This document shows positions 1 through 8,688 of a DNA stretch of 64,000 bases, in pieces. Positions within the stretch are counted from its first letter, which is position 1; every line of letters begins with the position of its first letter. Both the position numbers and the translations under genes were made by a program. The stretch spans positions 1-64,000 of the forward strand of contig CAJMNR010000023.1 of NCBI GenBank assembly GCA_905214875.1. Reading direction: 5' to 3'. The notes beneath the pieces are model-generated. The model searched no databases and was not told where the DNA came from. It was given only the letters and a program-made list of their open reading frames with translations. This stretch comes from an uncultured bacterium. Lineage in GTDB: Bacteria; Bacillota; Clostridia; Lachnospirales; Lachnospiraceae.

Positions 1-4
1 ATAA

Positions 5-44
5 AAATGTTGGTAGTGTGACTTGTAGTCGCACCCCAACATTT
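5..44 (-). terminator. strong nested stem-loop, probable minus-strand terminator
   Basis: A 9-bp outer stem (5-13 with 36-44) encloses an 8-bp inner stem (16-23 with 27-34, one G-U pair). Read on the minus strand it is followed by a run of five T (positions 7-3), as in an intrinsic terminator. It may end the transcript of the amidase-like gene at 359-856. The stretch 45-358 holds no gene I can support; a 14-nt direct repeat lies at 42-55 and 292-305. Confidence 0.55.
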
Positions 45-358
45 ATTGTAGAACCATTTTTTATTGTATAGGAAATTTATTTTCCGACAAAATGGGGTTT
101 GCCATGGGCTATGCAATTAGTAGATATGAGGTTACGACCATTATTGGGTTTGGGGATTGTGCTTCCTTAGATGCGTCGATTGCGCCAATCGATTCCTTAG
201 TAATCCTTACGACAGCGATGGAGGTGGATGTGGATTTTGTACCGCTTGGCTATCCAGAGGTAGTGGTTCCAGGAATGGATCGGTACAGCGGTTTATTGTA
301 GAACCGTTGTTTCAAAGGTAAGTTCTCAGTGCGACAAAGAGTCAAGGCTAGTAAGAGC

Positions 359-856
359 CTATGTATAGACTCCTTCGATATGAAGGCAACGTAAGTCTGC
401 ATAGTTATATGTGATCAGAGGGCGTCTAAGTGCATTGAAGTCATGGGCATTAATTAAGATGAATTCTGGGGTGGTCTCTCCACGAATTTCTACGACAATC
501 AAAGTATGATAATAGACTCCCTCAAAGTTCTTTAATTGGATGATATCGCCGACTACCAACTGGCTTAATGGAATCTCGCTGGCAAAAGGTCCTTTTGTTG
601 TATTCTTTGTTAGAAAATTATAAAGATAGGTGACTCCCGTCCAGCTTGGGGTGCGGTTAGAAGAGGAAATATAGTACCATCCAAATGTCTTTTGGTAGTT
701 CATAATATTACTTCCGGCATAGAGGCATTGGCTGATAAAGTTAGTACAATCGCCACCGAAGTTAGTAAAATCCAAATACTTAGGATTTCTAGAAAGTGCC
801 CATGTATTGGCATAGGTTATGGCGGCAGTGCGATTATATGGTTTGATTTGTGGCAT
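359..856 (-). CDS. Amidase_6-domain (NlpC/P60-like) putative cysteine hydrolase
   Basis: A 165-residue protein resembling the putative amidase domain family (PF12671), which adopts an NlpC/P60-like cysteine-peptidase fold. The N-terminal part has the family pattern Y-A-x-x-W-A followed by N-F-G-G-D-C-T-N-F-I-S-Q-C, giving the candidate catalytic Cys; Y-Y-H-T-L near the middle gives the candidate His. There is no signal peptide or membrane segment, so it is either cytosolic or acts after lysis. In many clostridia this domain is fused to an extracellular module; here it stands alone. I chose the second ATG because AAGG then lies 9 nt upstream, while it abuts the first ATG (865). Substrate is unknown. 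Confidence 0.75.
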   Translation of the reverse strand: MPQIKPYNRTAAITYANTWALSRNPKYLDFTNFGGDCTNFISQCLYAGSNIMNYQKTFGWYYISSSNRTPSWTGVTYLYNFLTKNTTKGPFASEIPLSQLVVGDIIQLKNFEGVYYHTLIVVEIRGETTPEFILINAHDFNALRRPLITYNYADLRCLHIEGVYT

Positions 857-998
857 AGTGTTCATCCTTATTACTAGTTTATATAGTATATGAAGAGTGA
901 CTGGAAACTCATTCGAATAATTATTGATAGATTTACCATAATTTAAAAGAGAAAAATTTGTTTTTTTTATATATAATAAAGGTTATGAGAATAGTCAA

Positions 999-1035
999 GA
1001 TTTTATAAAATCTTCCAAAATAAACATGTTTATTT
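999..1035. promoter_or_regulatory. two perfect palindromes upstream of nrdA
   Basis: A 14-bp perfect palindrome (GATTTTATAAAATC, 999-1012) is followed five bases later by an 18-bp perfect palindrome (AAATAAACATGTTTATTT, 1018-1035), ending 25 nt before the nrdA start. They are candidate operators or a leader stem-loop for the ribonucleotide reductase operon. They do not match the NrdR box consensus. I could not place a confident sigma-A promoter in 866-1060. Confidence 0.5.
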
Positions 1036-1060
1036 ATAGGTGAATGGAAGGAAATCAATT

Positions 1061-3352
1061 ATGACAATTAATATTAAGAAACGAAATGGCACTTTTGAGC
1101 CGCTTTGTGTTGAGAAAACAAAGAAAATGGTCGCATTTGCGTGCGAGGGCTTAGAAGGCTGTGATCCAATTGAGTTGGAGTTGGATTCTAACATCCAATT
1201 TATTGATGGAATGAGTACAAAAGAGATTCAAAAAGTTTTAATCCAGACAGCGATTGAGAAAGTAATCCAGACAACTCCAGATGCTTATGGAAATGCAGTA
1301 AAATCAACAAACGTAAACTGGCAGTATGTTGCAGCCAGATTATTTGCATTTGATTTATACAAAGAAGCAGGAATTGCACGTAATTATAAATTCTTTGGAT
1401 ATGGTGATTTTTATGAGCTAGTGGTGAAACTTTCCGAACTAAAACTTTATGGTTCTTACTTATTGGAAAACTACGCAAAAGAAGATATTCTTGAATTGGC
1501 ACAATATATTAAGCCAGAACGTGATTATTTATTTAACTATGAAGGTATTAAGTTGTTGGCAGATCGTTACCTAATAAGAGGATATAACAAAGAAGTATAT
1601 GAATTACCACAAGAACGCTTTATGGTAATCGCAATGCATCTTGCAATTCCAGAAGGCGATAAGAAATTAGAGTATGCAAAGCAGTTTTATGACTTACTTT
1701 CTTCCCTACAAATGACTGTAGCAACACCAACGTTAGCAAATGCAGGAACTAGCTTTTATCAGCTAAGCAGCTGCTTTATTTCAGCGGTTGGCGATAATCT
1801 ATGGTCTATATACGATGTAAATCAAAAGTTTAGCCAGGTAAGTAAGCATGGTGGTGCGTTAGGTATCTATGTTGGGAAAATCAGAAGTCTAAATTCAGAA
1901 ATCAGAGGATATAAAAATGCAAGTGGCGGTGTAATCCCATGGATTCGTCTATATAACGATACAGCAGTAGCAGTAGACCAGTTAGGAAGAAGAAAGGGCG
2001 GAGCAACAGTAACCCTAGACGTTTGGCATGCAGATTTATATGAATTCTTAGAACTACGTACCAACAATGGAGATGATCGAAGAAAGGCACATGATATCTT
2101 CCCTGCACTTAGCATTCCAGATTTATTTATGGAACGCTTGGAAAGAAGAGAAAACTGGTCATTATTTGATCCATATATGATTGAAAAATATATGGGATAC
2201 CGAATCGAAGACTATTATGATGAAATAGACGAAAAAGAATTTACAAAACGTTATCTTGCATGTGAAGCAAATGAGAAGTTGCCAAGAGTAACGGTTCCAA
2301 CACTGGATATCATGAAGAAAATCATGAAGAGTGCGGTAGAAACAGGAACGCCATTTATCTTCTTTAGAGATACGGTAAATCGAGCAAATCCGAATAAGAA
2401 CAGCGGAATGATTTACGCATCTAACCTATGTCATGAAATTGCGCAAAACATGAGCGAAAGTGAAATGATAGAGGAAGCAATCAAGACAGAAGACGGCGAT
2501 ACAGTCATCGTAACAAAAGTAAAAGCAGGAGATATGGTGACTTGCAACTTAAACTCCATTAATTTAGGAAAGATTGAAAAAGAAGACCTAGCGCACAATG
2601 TGCCACTTCAAATCCGTATGCTTGATAACGTAATCACGTTAAATCAGATGCCGGTTATGGAAGCAAGAACGACAGCAGATAAATATCGTGCAATTGGACT
2701 TGGTACAAGTGGATACCATCATTACCTTGCAAACCACAACATCGCATGGGAAAGCGAAGCACATTTACAAGAAGCGGATTCTTTATTTGAAGAAATCGCT
2801 TATCAGGCAATCAAATCAAGTATGGAACTTGCAAAAGAAAAAGGTGCATATCCATTATTCAAAGGCTCTGAATGGGATACTGGAGCATACTTCGAAAGAA
2901 GAGGATATACAAGCGAAAGATGGAAACAGTTACAAAAAGATGTACATGAATACGGCTTGCGTAACGGATATATCTTAGCAATCGCACCAACTGGCTCCAC
3001 ATCCAATATTGCAAATACAAGCGCAGGAATCGATCCAATCTTTAAGAAATTCTTTATCGAAGAGAAAAAAGGAAGCTTTATTCCAAAGACAGCGCCAGAC
3101 TTAAATGACCAAAACTTCTGGTTCTACAAAGAAGCGCATACGATCGACCAGCAAATGAGCATTAAGGCATGCGGAATCCGTCAGCGCCACATTGATCAGG
3201 CGCAGTCCTTTAACCTTTATATTACACCAGAGGTTCGTGCAAAAGACATCCTGGATCTTTATATGGAATCTTATAAAAATGGTGTTAAGACCATCTATTA
3301 TGTTCGTAATCAGACATTAGAAATGGACGAGTGTACAAGCTGTTCCAGCTAA
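1061..3352 (+). CDS. nrdA: class Ia ribonucleoside-diphosphate reductase, alpha subunit
   Basis: Large catalytic subunit (763 aa) that reduces ribonucleoside diphosphates to deoxyribonucleotides in the cytosol. An ATP-cone allosteric domain occupies roughly residues 1-95. Active-site residues align with the E. coli enzyme: C238 in S-S-C-F, N455/C457/E459 in N-L-C-H-E, and C495 in V-T-C-N-L; the C-terminus ends in a C-T-S-C pair that shuttles electrons to the active site. Length is close to E. coli NrdA (761). A GTG at 1040 is in frame, but GGAAGG lies 9 nt before the ATG at 1061, which gives the expected N-terminus. It is co-transcribed with nrdB, 46 nt downstream. Confidence 0.95.
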   Translation: MTINIKKRNGTFEPLCVEKTKKMVAFACEGLEGCDPIELELDSNIQFIDGMSTKEIQKVLIQTAIEKVIQTTPDAYGNAVKSTNVNWQYVAARLFAFDLYKEAGIARNYKFFGYGDFYELVVKLSELKLYGSYLLENYAKEDILELAQYIKPERDYLFNYEGIKLLADRYLIRGYNKEVYELPQERFMVIAMHLAIPEGDKKLEYAKQFYDLLSSLQMTVATPTLANAGTSFYQLSSCFISAVGDNLWSIYDVNQKFSQVSKHGGALGIYVGKIRSLNSEIRGYKNASGGVIPWIRLYNDTAVAVDQLGRRKGGATVTLDVWHADLYEFLELRTNNGDDRRKAHDIFPALSIPDLFMERLERRENWSLFDPYMIEKYMGYRIEDYYDEIDEKEFTKRYLACEANEKLPRVTVPTLDIMKKIMKSAVETGTPFIFFRDTVNRANPNKNSGMIYASNLCHEIAQNMSESEMIEEAIKTEDGDTVIVTKVKAGDMVTCNLNSINLGKIEKEDLAHNVPLQIRMLDNVITLNQMPVMEARTTADKYRAIGLGTSGYHHYLANHNIAWESEAHLQEADSLFEEIAYQAIKSSMELAKEKGAYPLFKGSEWDTGAYFERRGYTSERWKQLQKDVHEYGLRNGYILAIAPTGSTSNIANTSAGIDPIFKKFFIEEKKGSFIPKTAPDLNDQNFWFYKEAHTIDQQMSIKACGIRQRHIDQAQSFNLYITPEVRAKDILDLYMESYKNGVKTIYYVRNQTLEMDECTSCSS

Positions 3353-3398
3353 TCGATGAATGACAGTAAGAAAAATAACAAAGATGAGAGAGGTTACT

Positions 3399-4427
3399 AT
3401 GGAAAAGAAAAAGATATTTAATGAGTTCGGTGTACGTGGCACGGAAAGCATGATCAATGGAAATACAACAAATTTAAGAGAATGGAATCGTATTAAGTAT
3501 AATTGGGCCAATACCCTTTATCGTACGTTTTTGAATAACTTCTGGATTCCAGAAGAAATATCGTTAAGCGAAGATGTGAGACAATTTCCTTACCTTACTG
3601 ATGGCGAGAGAAATGCATTTGATAAGATTATCAGTTTCCTAAACTTCCTTGATTCCATTCAAAGCGAAAACTTACCGAACTTAAGCCGTTATATTACAGC
3701 AGCAGAAGTTTCGAGTTTATTAAACATTCAGGCATTCCAAGAAGAAATTCATGCCCAAAGTTATTCTTATATTCTTGATACGGTTACAAATCCAATTACA
3801 AGAGATAAGATTTACGATCAATGGAGAGAAGATGAACACTTACTAAAACGTAATAAGTTCATTGCTAACATTTATCAAAGATTTAATGAAGACCCAAGTA
3901 CAGATAATTTAGTTCGTGCGATTGTGGCAAACTATATTTTAGAAGGAATCTATTTCTATTCCGGATTTAGTTTCTTCTATACATTAGCACGCCAAGGAAA
4001 AATGACTGCGACAAGTACGATTTTTAAATATATCAATCGTGATGAAGTAACGCACTTAGTATTATTCCAAAACATCATAAAGGAACTAAGAAATGAGAAT
4101 AAAGAAATCTTTACTCCAGAGTTTGAAGAAGAGATTCGTGAAATGATGAGAACAGGCGTTGAACATGAAATCGCTTGGGGACAATACGTAACAAACAATC
4201 AGATTTTGGGAATCAATAATGAGCTAATTGAAAAATACATTAAGTATTTATCTAATTTACGTCTTCGAGCAATCGGAATCAAGGAACTTTATCCTGAAAT
4301 TACAGAGCATCCAATGGCTTGGATTGAAGGATTCTCAAACCTTAATAATACAAAGACAGATTTCTTTGAAGCCAAAGTTACAAATTATACGAAGGCAGCA
4401 GCGTTCGATTTTGATGATTTAGAATAG
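3399..4427 (+). CDS. nrdB: class Ia ribonucleoside-diphosphate reductase, beta subunit
   Basis: Radical-generating small subunit (342 aa) of the reductase encoded just upstream. The di-iron ligands of the family are visible: D in L-D-S-I-Q, E and H in E-E-I-H, E in L-E-G-I-Y, and E and H in D-E-V-T-H. The tyrosyl-radical position is a Tyr (E-I-H-A-Q-S-Y), so this is an oxygen-activated class Ia-type enzyme rather than a Tyr-less variant. Of three in-frame ATGs (3360, 3384, 3399) the last has GAGAGAGG 5 nt upstream and was chosen. The gene ends at a clear intrinsic terminator. Confidence 0.94.
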   Translation: MEKKKIFNEFGVRGTESMINGNTTNLREWNRIKYNWANTLYRTFLNNFWIPEEISLSEDVRQFPYLTDGERNAFDKIISFLNFLDSIQSENLPNLSRYITAAEVSSLLNIQAFQEEIHAQSYSYILDTVTNPITRDKIYDQWREDEHLLKRNKFIANIYQRFNEDPSTDNLVRAIVANYILEGIYFYSGFSFFYTLARQGKMTATSTIFKYINRDEVTHLVLFQNIIKELRNENKEIFTPEFEEEIREMMRTGVEHEIAWGQYVTNNQILGINNELIEKYIKYLSNLRLRAIGIKELYPEITEHPMAWIEGFSNLNNTKTDFFEAKVTNYTKAAAFDFDDLE

Positions 4428-4431
4428 ATAG

Positions 4432-4485
4432 AAAAGACTTTTATCTAGTAGAGAGAACACATTCTATTAGGTGAAAGTCTTTTTT
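4432..4485 (+). terminator. intrinsic terminator of nrdAB
   Basis: A 10-bp stem (4432-4441 pairs with 4474-4483) is followed by a T run. The rest of this 389-base gap, 4486-4720, is AT-rich and shows no supported feature until the gdhA promoter. Confidence 0.75.
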
Positions 4486-4720
4486 AGAAGTACAAGAGAA
4501 ATAATTTTAGGGATAGTAAAATGATTGAATATAATGTTTGTCTAATCAAATATTCATATAAGAAAATTAAGTAGTTGTCGAAAATAGAAAATTATGAAAA
4601 GAATCAGGACGAAATGACTTAATTTTATTAAGAAAAGTATGGTTTACAACTTTAGCGTAGTGAAGTAAAACTTTTGATATGATAGAAATTTGCGATTCGA
4701 CAGTTTTCTTCTCAAATTTA

Positions 4721-4749
4721 TTGCATCTAACATAAAAAATCTATATAAT
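4721..4749 (+). promoter_or_regulatory. sigma-A promoter of gdhA
   Basis: TTGCAT (4721-4726), a 17-nt spacer and a perfect TATAAT (4744-4749) lie about 70 nt before gdhA. The near-consensus elements and the favoured codon use of gdhA suggest strong expression. Confidence 0.75.
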
Positions 4750-4816
4750 ACATGTTAGTAGTATGTGCCTATGGTAAAAGGCGGTACTATAAATTTTAAT
4801 TAAAGGGTGATTAAGA

Positions 4817-6151
4817 ATGAGTTATGTTGATGAAGTAATGGCATTAGTCCAGAAGAAAAATGCTGATCAACCAGAATTTTTACAAGCTGTAAAAGAAGTA
4901 TTAGAATCTTTAAGACCTGTAATCGATGCAAACGAAGAAAAGTATCGTAAAGATGCTATCTTAGAACGTATCGTAGAACCAGACAGACAGATAATGTTTA
5001 GAGTACCTTGGGTTGACGACAAAGGTCAAACACAAGTAAACCGCGGATACAGAGTACAATTCAACAATGCAATCGGACCATACAAAGGTGGTTTACGTTT
5101 ACATCCATCTGTAAACTTAAGCATTATTAAATTCTTAGGATTCGAACAAATCTTCAAAAACTCCTTAACTAGCTTACCAATCGGTGGTGGTAAAGGTGGT
5201 TCTGATTTTGATCCAAAAGGAAAATCTGATCGTGAAATCATGGCATTCTGTCAAAGCTTCATGACTGAATTATGCAAATATATCGGCGCTGACACTGACG
5301 TACCTGCTGGTGATATTGGTACTGGTGCTAGAGAAATCGGTTATATGTTTGGTCAATATAAGAGAATCAGAGGTACATACGAAGGTGTTCTTACTGGTAA
5401 AGGATTATCCTATGGTGGTTCTTTAGCACGTACAGAAGCTACAGGATATGGTTTATTATACCTTACTCATGAAATGTTAAAATGCAACGGTATTGATTTA
5501 GCTGGTAAAACAGTAGTAGTTTCAGGTGCTGGTAACGTTGCAATTTATGCAATCCAAAAAGCTCAATCTTTAGGTGCAAAAGTAGTTACATGTTCTGATT
5601 CTACAGGCTGGGTATACGATCCAGAAGGTATCGACGTAGCAGCATTAAAAGAAATCAAAGAAGTGAAACGTGCTCGTTTAACTGAATATAAAAACTACCG
5701 TCCAAATTCTGAATACCATGAAGGTAAAGGCGTATGGACAGTTAAATGTGATGTAGCTCTTCCATGTGCAACTCAAAATGAGTTAGATCTTGAAGATGCA
5801 AAAACATTAGTAGCAAACGGTGTATTAGCTGTAGCTGAAGGTGCAAACATGCCTACAACTTACGAAGCAACACAATACTTCATCGAAAATAAAGTATTAT
5901 TTGCTCCAGGTAAAGCAGCTAACGCTGGTGGTGTTGCAACATCTGCATTAGAAATGTCTCAAAACAGCGAACGTTTAAGCTGGACATTCGAAGAAGTAGA
6001 TTCTAAATTACAAACAATCATGGTTAACATCTTCCATAACATGGATGATGCAGCTAAGAAATACGGTCATGAAGGTAACTATGTAATTGGTGCTAACATT
6101 GCCGGATTTGAAAAAGTTGCTGACGCTATGATGGCTCAAGGTATTTGCTAA
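4817..6151 (+). CDS. gdhA: glutamate dehydrogenase, hexameric bacterial (probably NADP-dependent) type
   Basis: A 444-residue glutamate dehydrogenase that makes glutamate from 2-oxoglutarate and ammonium. The catalytic motif P-I-G-G-G-K-G-G carries K126, and the Rossmann fingerprint V-S-G-A-G-N-V-A begins the coenzyme domain near residue 236. Length and N-terminal sequence match the 445-450 residue hexameric family typified by E. coli GdhA; NADP use is inferred from the family. Codon use is strongly biased (GGT, GCT, TTA) compared with neighbours, consistent with a highly expressed gene. It is monocistronic, with its own promoter and terminator; AAAGGGTG lies upstream of the ATG. Confidence 0.95.
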   Translation: MSYVDEVMALVQKKNADQPEFLQAVKEVLESLRPVIDANEEKYRKDAILERIVEPDRQIMFRVPWVDDKGQTQVNRGYRVQFNNAIGPYKGGLRLHPSVNLSIIKFLGFEQIFKNSLTSLPIGGGKGGSDFDPKGKSDREIMAFCQSFMTELCKYIGADTDVPAGDIGTGAREIGYMFGQYKRIRGTYEGVLTGKGLSYGGSLARTEATGYGLLYLTHEMLKCNGIDLAGKTVVVSGAGNVAIYAIQKAQSLGAKVVTCSDSTGWVYDPEGIDVAALKEIKEVKRARLTEYKNYRPNSEYHEGKGVWTVKCDVALPCATQNELDLEDAKTLVANGVLAVAEGANMPTTYEATQYFIENKVLFAPGKAANAGGVATSALEMSQNSERLSWTFEEVDSKLQTIMVNIFHNMDDAAKKYGHEGNYVIGANIAGFEKVADAMMAQGIC

Positions 6152-6170
6152 TTAAAGAAATGAATTATCA

Positions 6171-6204
6171 AAAAGAGGCTGCCAATATAATGGCAGCCTC
6201 TTTT
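6171..6204. terminator. bidirectional terminator between gdhA and the SDR gene
   Basis: A perfect 14-bp stem (6171-6184 with 6191-6204) with A/T tracts on both sides serves the two convergent genes. Confidence 0.85.
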
Positions 6205-6236
6205 GGTGTGCAAACGGCTCTTCTTTAGTAGGAGTT

Positions 6237-6995
6237 TTATTTTCCTAACTTCTTAGATTGAATCCGATGTTCTACGGGTAGGCTGATACAGTCTGGAACC
6301 AGTTTTGCCAAGTATCGCATCAAGGTTGTTTGAGCACCAGGAACGATTACTTCACGGCCTTTTAGTAATCCTGAGATGGCAATCTTAGCACATCTTCTAG
6401 GAGAAATAGAAGCTAAATCCATATCGGCACCAGCTACAGAATTGAATTCAGTCGTTACGGGTCCAGGACAAAGTACAGAGACTTTTACGTCTTTTCCTAA
6501 CTTCTTCATTTCATAATTTACAGCTCGGCTTAAAGAAAGTACATAAGACTTGCTGGCACCGTAAGTAGACATCATAGGAGTTGGATAAAAGGCAGCAATG
6601 CTTGCCACATTAAGAATTCGTCCACGTTTCATCCTTTTGGCAAATAACTTTGTAAGTGTCATGACGGCACTTACATTTGTCTGGATCATGGCGAGTTCAT
6701 CTTCAAGGGATAGATCAGTAAAATAACCGGCCTTTCCGAATCCTGCGTTATTGATCAAGACTCCAATGGGATATTTTTTACAGTCGTTAAATAAAGCAAT
6801 ACAGTTTTCAGGCTTGGATAAATCATATTCAAAATAAGTAGCTTGAACGCTGTATTCACTTTCCAGCTCGTCTTTTAAATGTACAAGTCGATTTTTTCTT
6901 CTTGCAACAAGGATTAAGTCAAATTCATGGCGCGCAAGCTCTCGAGCCATTTCTCGTCCGATACCGCTGCTAGCGCCAGTAACTAAAGCATACAT
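6237..6995 (-). CDS. short-chain dehydrogenase/reductase (SDR family)
   Basis: A 252-residue classical SDR oxidoreductase. It has the nucleotide-binding motif T-G-A-S-S-G-I-G at the N-terminus, N-N-A-G in the middle and the catalytic Y-x-x-x-K as Y-G-A-S-K, preceded by the Ser in V-A-S-I. The basic residues after the second strand (A-R-R-K-N-R) favour NADP(H). It resembles the DltE/YdfG-like subgroup, but the substrate cannot be told from sequence. The second ATG (6995) was chosen because AAAAGAGGA lies 5 nt upstream of it, whereas it runs directly into the first ATG at 7001. It appears to be transcribed alone. Confidence 0.85.
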   Translation of the reverse strand: MYALVTGASSGIGREMARELARHEFDLILVARRKNRLVHLKDELESEYSVQATYFEYDLSKPENCIALFNDCKKYPIGVLINNAGFGKAGYFTDLSLEDELAMIQTNVSAVMTLTKLFAKRMKRGRILNVASIAAFYPTPMMSTYGASKSYVLSLSRAVNYEMKKLGKDVKVSVLCPGPVTTEFNSVAGADMDLASISPRRCAKIAISGLLKGREVIVPGAQTTLMRYLAKLVPDCISLPVEHRIQSKKLGK

Positions 6996-7101
6996 CTGCA
7001 TCCTCTTTTCTTTGTTAAAATTATTTTCTATTTATTAGTATAGCACAATTTTATGGGGGATTAGAGAAAAAATTAAAACTCTAAAAAGTGTAAACTTCTA
7101 C

Positions 7102-7130
7102 TTGAATTGGAATATAATGTAAATTATAAT
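7102..7130 (+). promoter_or_regulatory. sigma-A promoter of the zinc-ribbon gene
   Basis: TTGAAT (7102-7107), 17-nt spacer and perfect TATAAT (7125-7130). A second TATAAT at 7113-7118 lacks a correctly spaced -35. Confidence 0.7.
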
Positions 7131-7173
7131 AAATAGGTACATAAGAATTAGAATGAAAAAGGGAGAAGTGAGT

Positions 7174-7392
7174 ATGAAGAATAGTAAGACATGTCCAAAA
7201 TGTAAGTCCAATAATATTATTCGCGTGGACGGTTATACAGGGGCTTATGGAGCAGGAAATAATATTAGAATAGGTGCTTCGATTTTTGAGGCGGTAAATG
7301 TAAATCGATATATATGTTGTGATTGTGGTTTTTCAGAAGAATGGATCGATAAAGAAGACTTGCAAGCAGTCATAGATAAATATGCGAAATAA
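7174..7392 (+). CDS. small zinc-ribbon protein of unknown function
   Basis: A 72-residue protein with two Cys pairs, C-P-K-C near the N-terminus and C-C-D-C in the middle, spaced as in a zinc ribbon, followed by an acidic tail (E-E-W-I-D-K-E-D). No catalytic motif is visible. The ATG at 7174 was chosen over 7153 because GGGAG lies 8 nt upstream and the Cys pair then starts at residue 8. It has a promoter and a terminator of its own, so it is an independent transcription unit. Possible roles are nucleic-acid or protein binding; this is inference from the fold only. Confidence 0.75.
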   Translation: MKNSKTCPKCKSNNIIRVDGYTGAYGAGNNIRIGASIFEAVNVNRYICCDCGFSEEWIDKEDLQAVIDKYAK

Positions 7393-7398
7393 AACATA

Positions 7399-7434
7399 AA
7401 AAAGAACTCATACAGTTGGTAGAGTTCTTTTTTT
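7399..7434 (+). terminator. intrinsic terminator of the zinc-ribbon gene
   Basis: A 9-bp stem (7401-7409 with 7422-7430) followed by a long T run. Confidence 0.8.
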
Positions 7435-7469
7435 ATGTTAGAAAACATTTTTTATTTTTCTACAAACTA

Positions 7470-7497
7470 AAAGGAGAATGGTTGCCCATTCTCCTTT
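7470..7497 (-). terminator. terminator downstream of the surface-protein gene
   Basis: A 12-bp stem (7470-7481 with 7486-7497) that on the minus strand is followed by a TTTTAG tract. It lies about 50 nt past the stop of the gene at 7550-8389. Confidence 0.7.
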
Positions 7498-7510
7498 GTT
7501 TGATATTCTC

Positions 7511-7522
7511 TAATAGTTAGTT
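7511..7522 (+). repeat. 3' copy of the TAATAGTTAGTT motif (gene 7550-8389)
   Basis: TAATAGTTAGTT lies between the stop codon and the terminator of the gene at 7550-8389. It is the exact reverse complement of the 5' copy at 8425-8436, so the mRNA carries complementary 12-mers in its two untranslated regions. Confidence 0.6.
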
Positions 7523-7549
7523 TTGTAAAAACCCTCAATATTAATGCAA

Positions 7550-8389
7550 TTAGTGCATTTGTTTTCTACGTAAGTTTACAACTACTAAGCCACCAGCACA
7601 TACGATAAGAGCACCGTATACTAATGCTAAAGAAACATCTCCAGTTGTCTTAGTTGTATCAGTTGTAGGAGCAGTTGTAGCTGCAGTTGTTGCTGCGGCA
7701 TCTGTAGCAGCTGCTGCTGTAGAATCTGTTTTTGTAGTAGTGCTCTTGTCATCAGATGTAGTTGCAGCTGCTTCATCATAGCAAGTAACTGAAACATCAG
7801 AAATAGTTACATCAGTTTTTGCACTAGAATCAAGAACTGCTGTACTACCGTCTCTTTTGAAGTTGTTGATGTTAACGTTAGCATCTAAAAGATCTTTACC
7901 TAAGTCAGGAATATCAATACAGAATACTAAAGCACTAGAAATAGGAGTTTTAGCATCTCCTGTTTCAAGATCATCTAAATTAAGTGTTACAGTATATGTA
8001 CCATCACCTTTGATTGTTGCATCACCTTTATGAGATTTTTGACCCATAGATTGGTGAGACCAGTCAGCATCTGCAAAGCACATTGTTGCTTTGTAAGATT
8101 TATCTTTTACAGCATCAAGACCTGAGATTGTGAATTTTACTTCAATTCTGTTAGCAGCTTGAACATCTGTTCCTTTTAATACTTTGTCTTTCGTATCGCC
8201 ATATTCATTTCTTAATTCAATACGATAATTTGTAGTATTATCTTCGATATTACCATAAATGATTTTGTCTTGGTTTAAAGAAATACTCTTTCCATTAGAT
8301 GCTGCACCTGCTGGTAAAATCATAGAACCGATAACCATAGAACCTGTTAATAATGCTACTAAACCTTTTTTGATTTTTGAGTTAAACAT
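7550..8389 (-). CDS. secreted, membrane-anchored surface protein, paralogue 1
   Basis: A 279-residue exported protein. Residues 1-30 form a signal peptide (basic N-terminus, hydrophobic core, A-G-A-A). About 180 residues of probable beta-sandwich follow, with the motifs Y-R-I-E-L-R-N-E-Y-G and G-D-G-T-Y-T-V. Then comes a Ser/Thr/Ala/Asp linker, T-K-T-T-G-D, a 20-residue hydrophobic helix and a basic tail. That C-terminus resembles a variant sortase or cell-wall sorting signal but lacks L-P-x-T-G. The G-D-G-T-Y-T-V core resembles a region in the GH5 enzyme at 35423-39778, so carbohydrate binding is possible (inference). GGAGGAG precedes the ATG. It is a tandem paralogue of 8689-9648. Confidence 0.7.
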   Translation of the reverse strand: MFNSKIKKGLVALLTGSMVIGSMILPAGAASNGKSISLNQDKIIYGNIEDNTTNYRIELRNEYGDTKDKVLKGTDVQAANRIEVKFTISGLDAVKDKSYKATMCFADADWSHQSMGQKSHKGDATIKGDGTYTVTLNLDDLETGDAKTPISSALVFCIDIPDLGKDLLDANVNINNFKRDGSTAVLDSSAKTDVTISDVSVTCYDEAAATTSDDKSTTTKTDSTAAAATDAAATTAATTAPTTDTTKTTGDVSLALVYGALIVCAGGLVVVNLRRKQMH

Positions 8390-8424
8390 AAAAACATCTC
8401 CTCCAATTTTTATATAGTTTATTC

Positions 8425-8436
8425 AACTAACTATTA
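8425..8436 (-). repeat. 5' copy of the TAATAGTTAGTT motif (gene 7550-8389)
   Basis: Read in the gene direction, TAATAGTTAGTT stands about 35 nt before the start codon. It is complementary over all 12 nt to the motif in the 3' untranslated region (7511-7522). Confidence 0.6.
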
Positions 8437-8584
8437 CAATACTTATAATAGCAAACGGATATTAAAAAAAACACACTAATTTTTATATATAAAATACCAT
8501 AATTATTATATACTTGGAAAAATAAAACAAATAGTGTATGCAAAAGAAAAAATAATCTTAGGTATGGCACTAACAAATTTCTAC

Positions 8585-8622
8585 AAAAAATGGACAGCCA
8601 ACTTATAAAAGCTGCTGTCCAT
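8585..8622 (-). terminator. intrinsic terminator of surface-protein paralogue 2
   Basis: A 9-bp stem (8590-8598 with 8614-8622) followed on the minus strand by six T, about 65 nt past the stop of the gene at 8689. It shows that the two paralogues are separate transcripts. Confidence 0.8.
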
Positions 8623-8656
8623 ACATTAAAATACCCATAAGCATTTATTCATTTAT

Positions 8657-8668
8657 CAATAGTTAGTA
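8657..8668 (+). repeat. 3' copy of the AATAGTTAGT motif (gene 8689-9648)
   Basis: CAATAGTTAGTA, sharing the 10-nt core AATAGTTAGT with the other three copies, lies between the stop codon and the terminator of the gene at 8689-9648. Confidence 0.5.
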
Positions 8669-8688
8669 TTAAAACATAATTTCCCCAA

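Noticed and set aside
92..301. 69-residue open frame, plus strand
   Set aside because: No ribosome-binding site, no recognisable motif, and it lies between direct repeats; probably a chance frame.
866..998. Possible NrdR boxes upstream of nrdA
   Set aside because: AT-rich stretches near 875-890 match the consensus poorly and no second box at the expected spacing was found.
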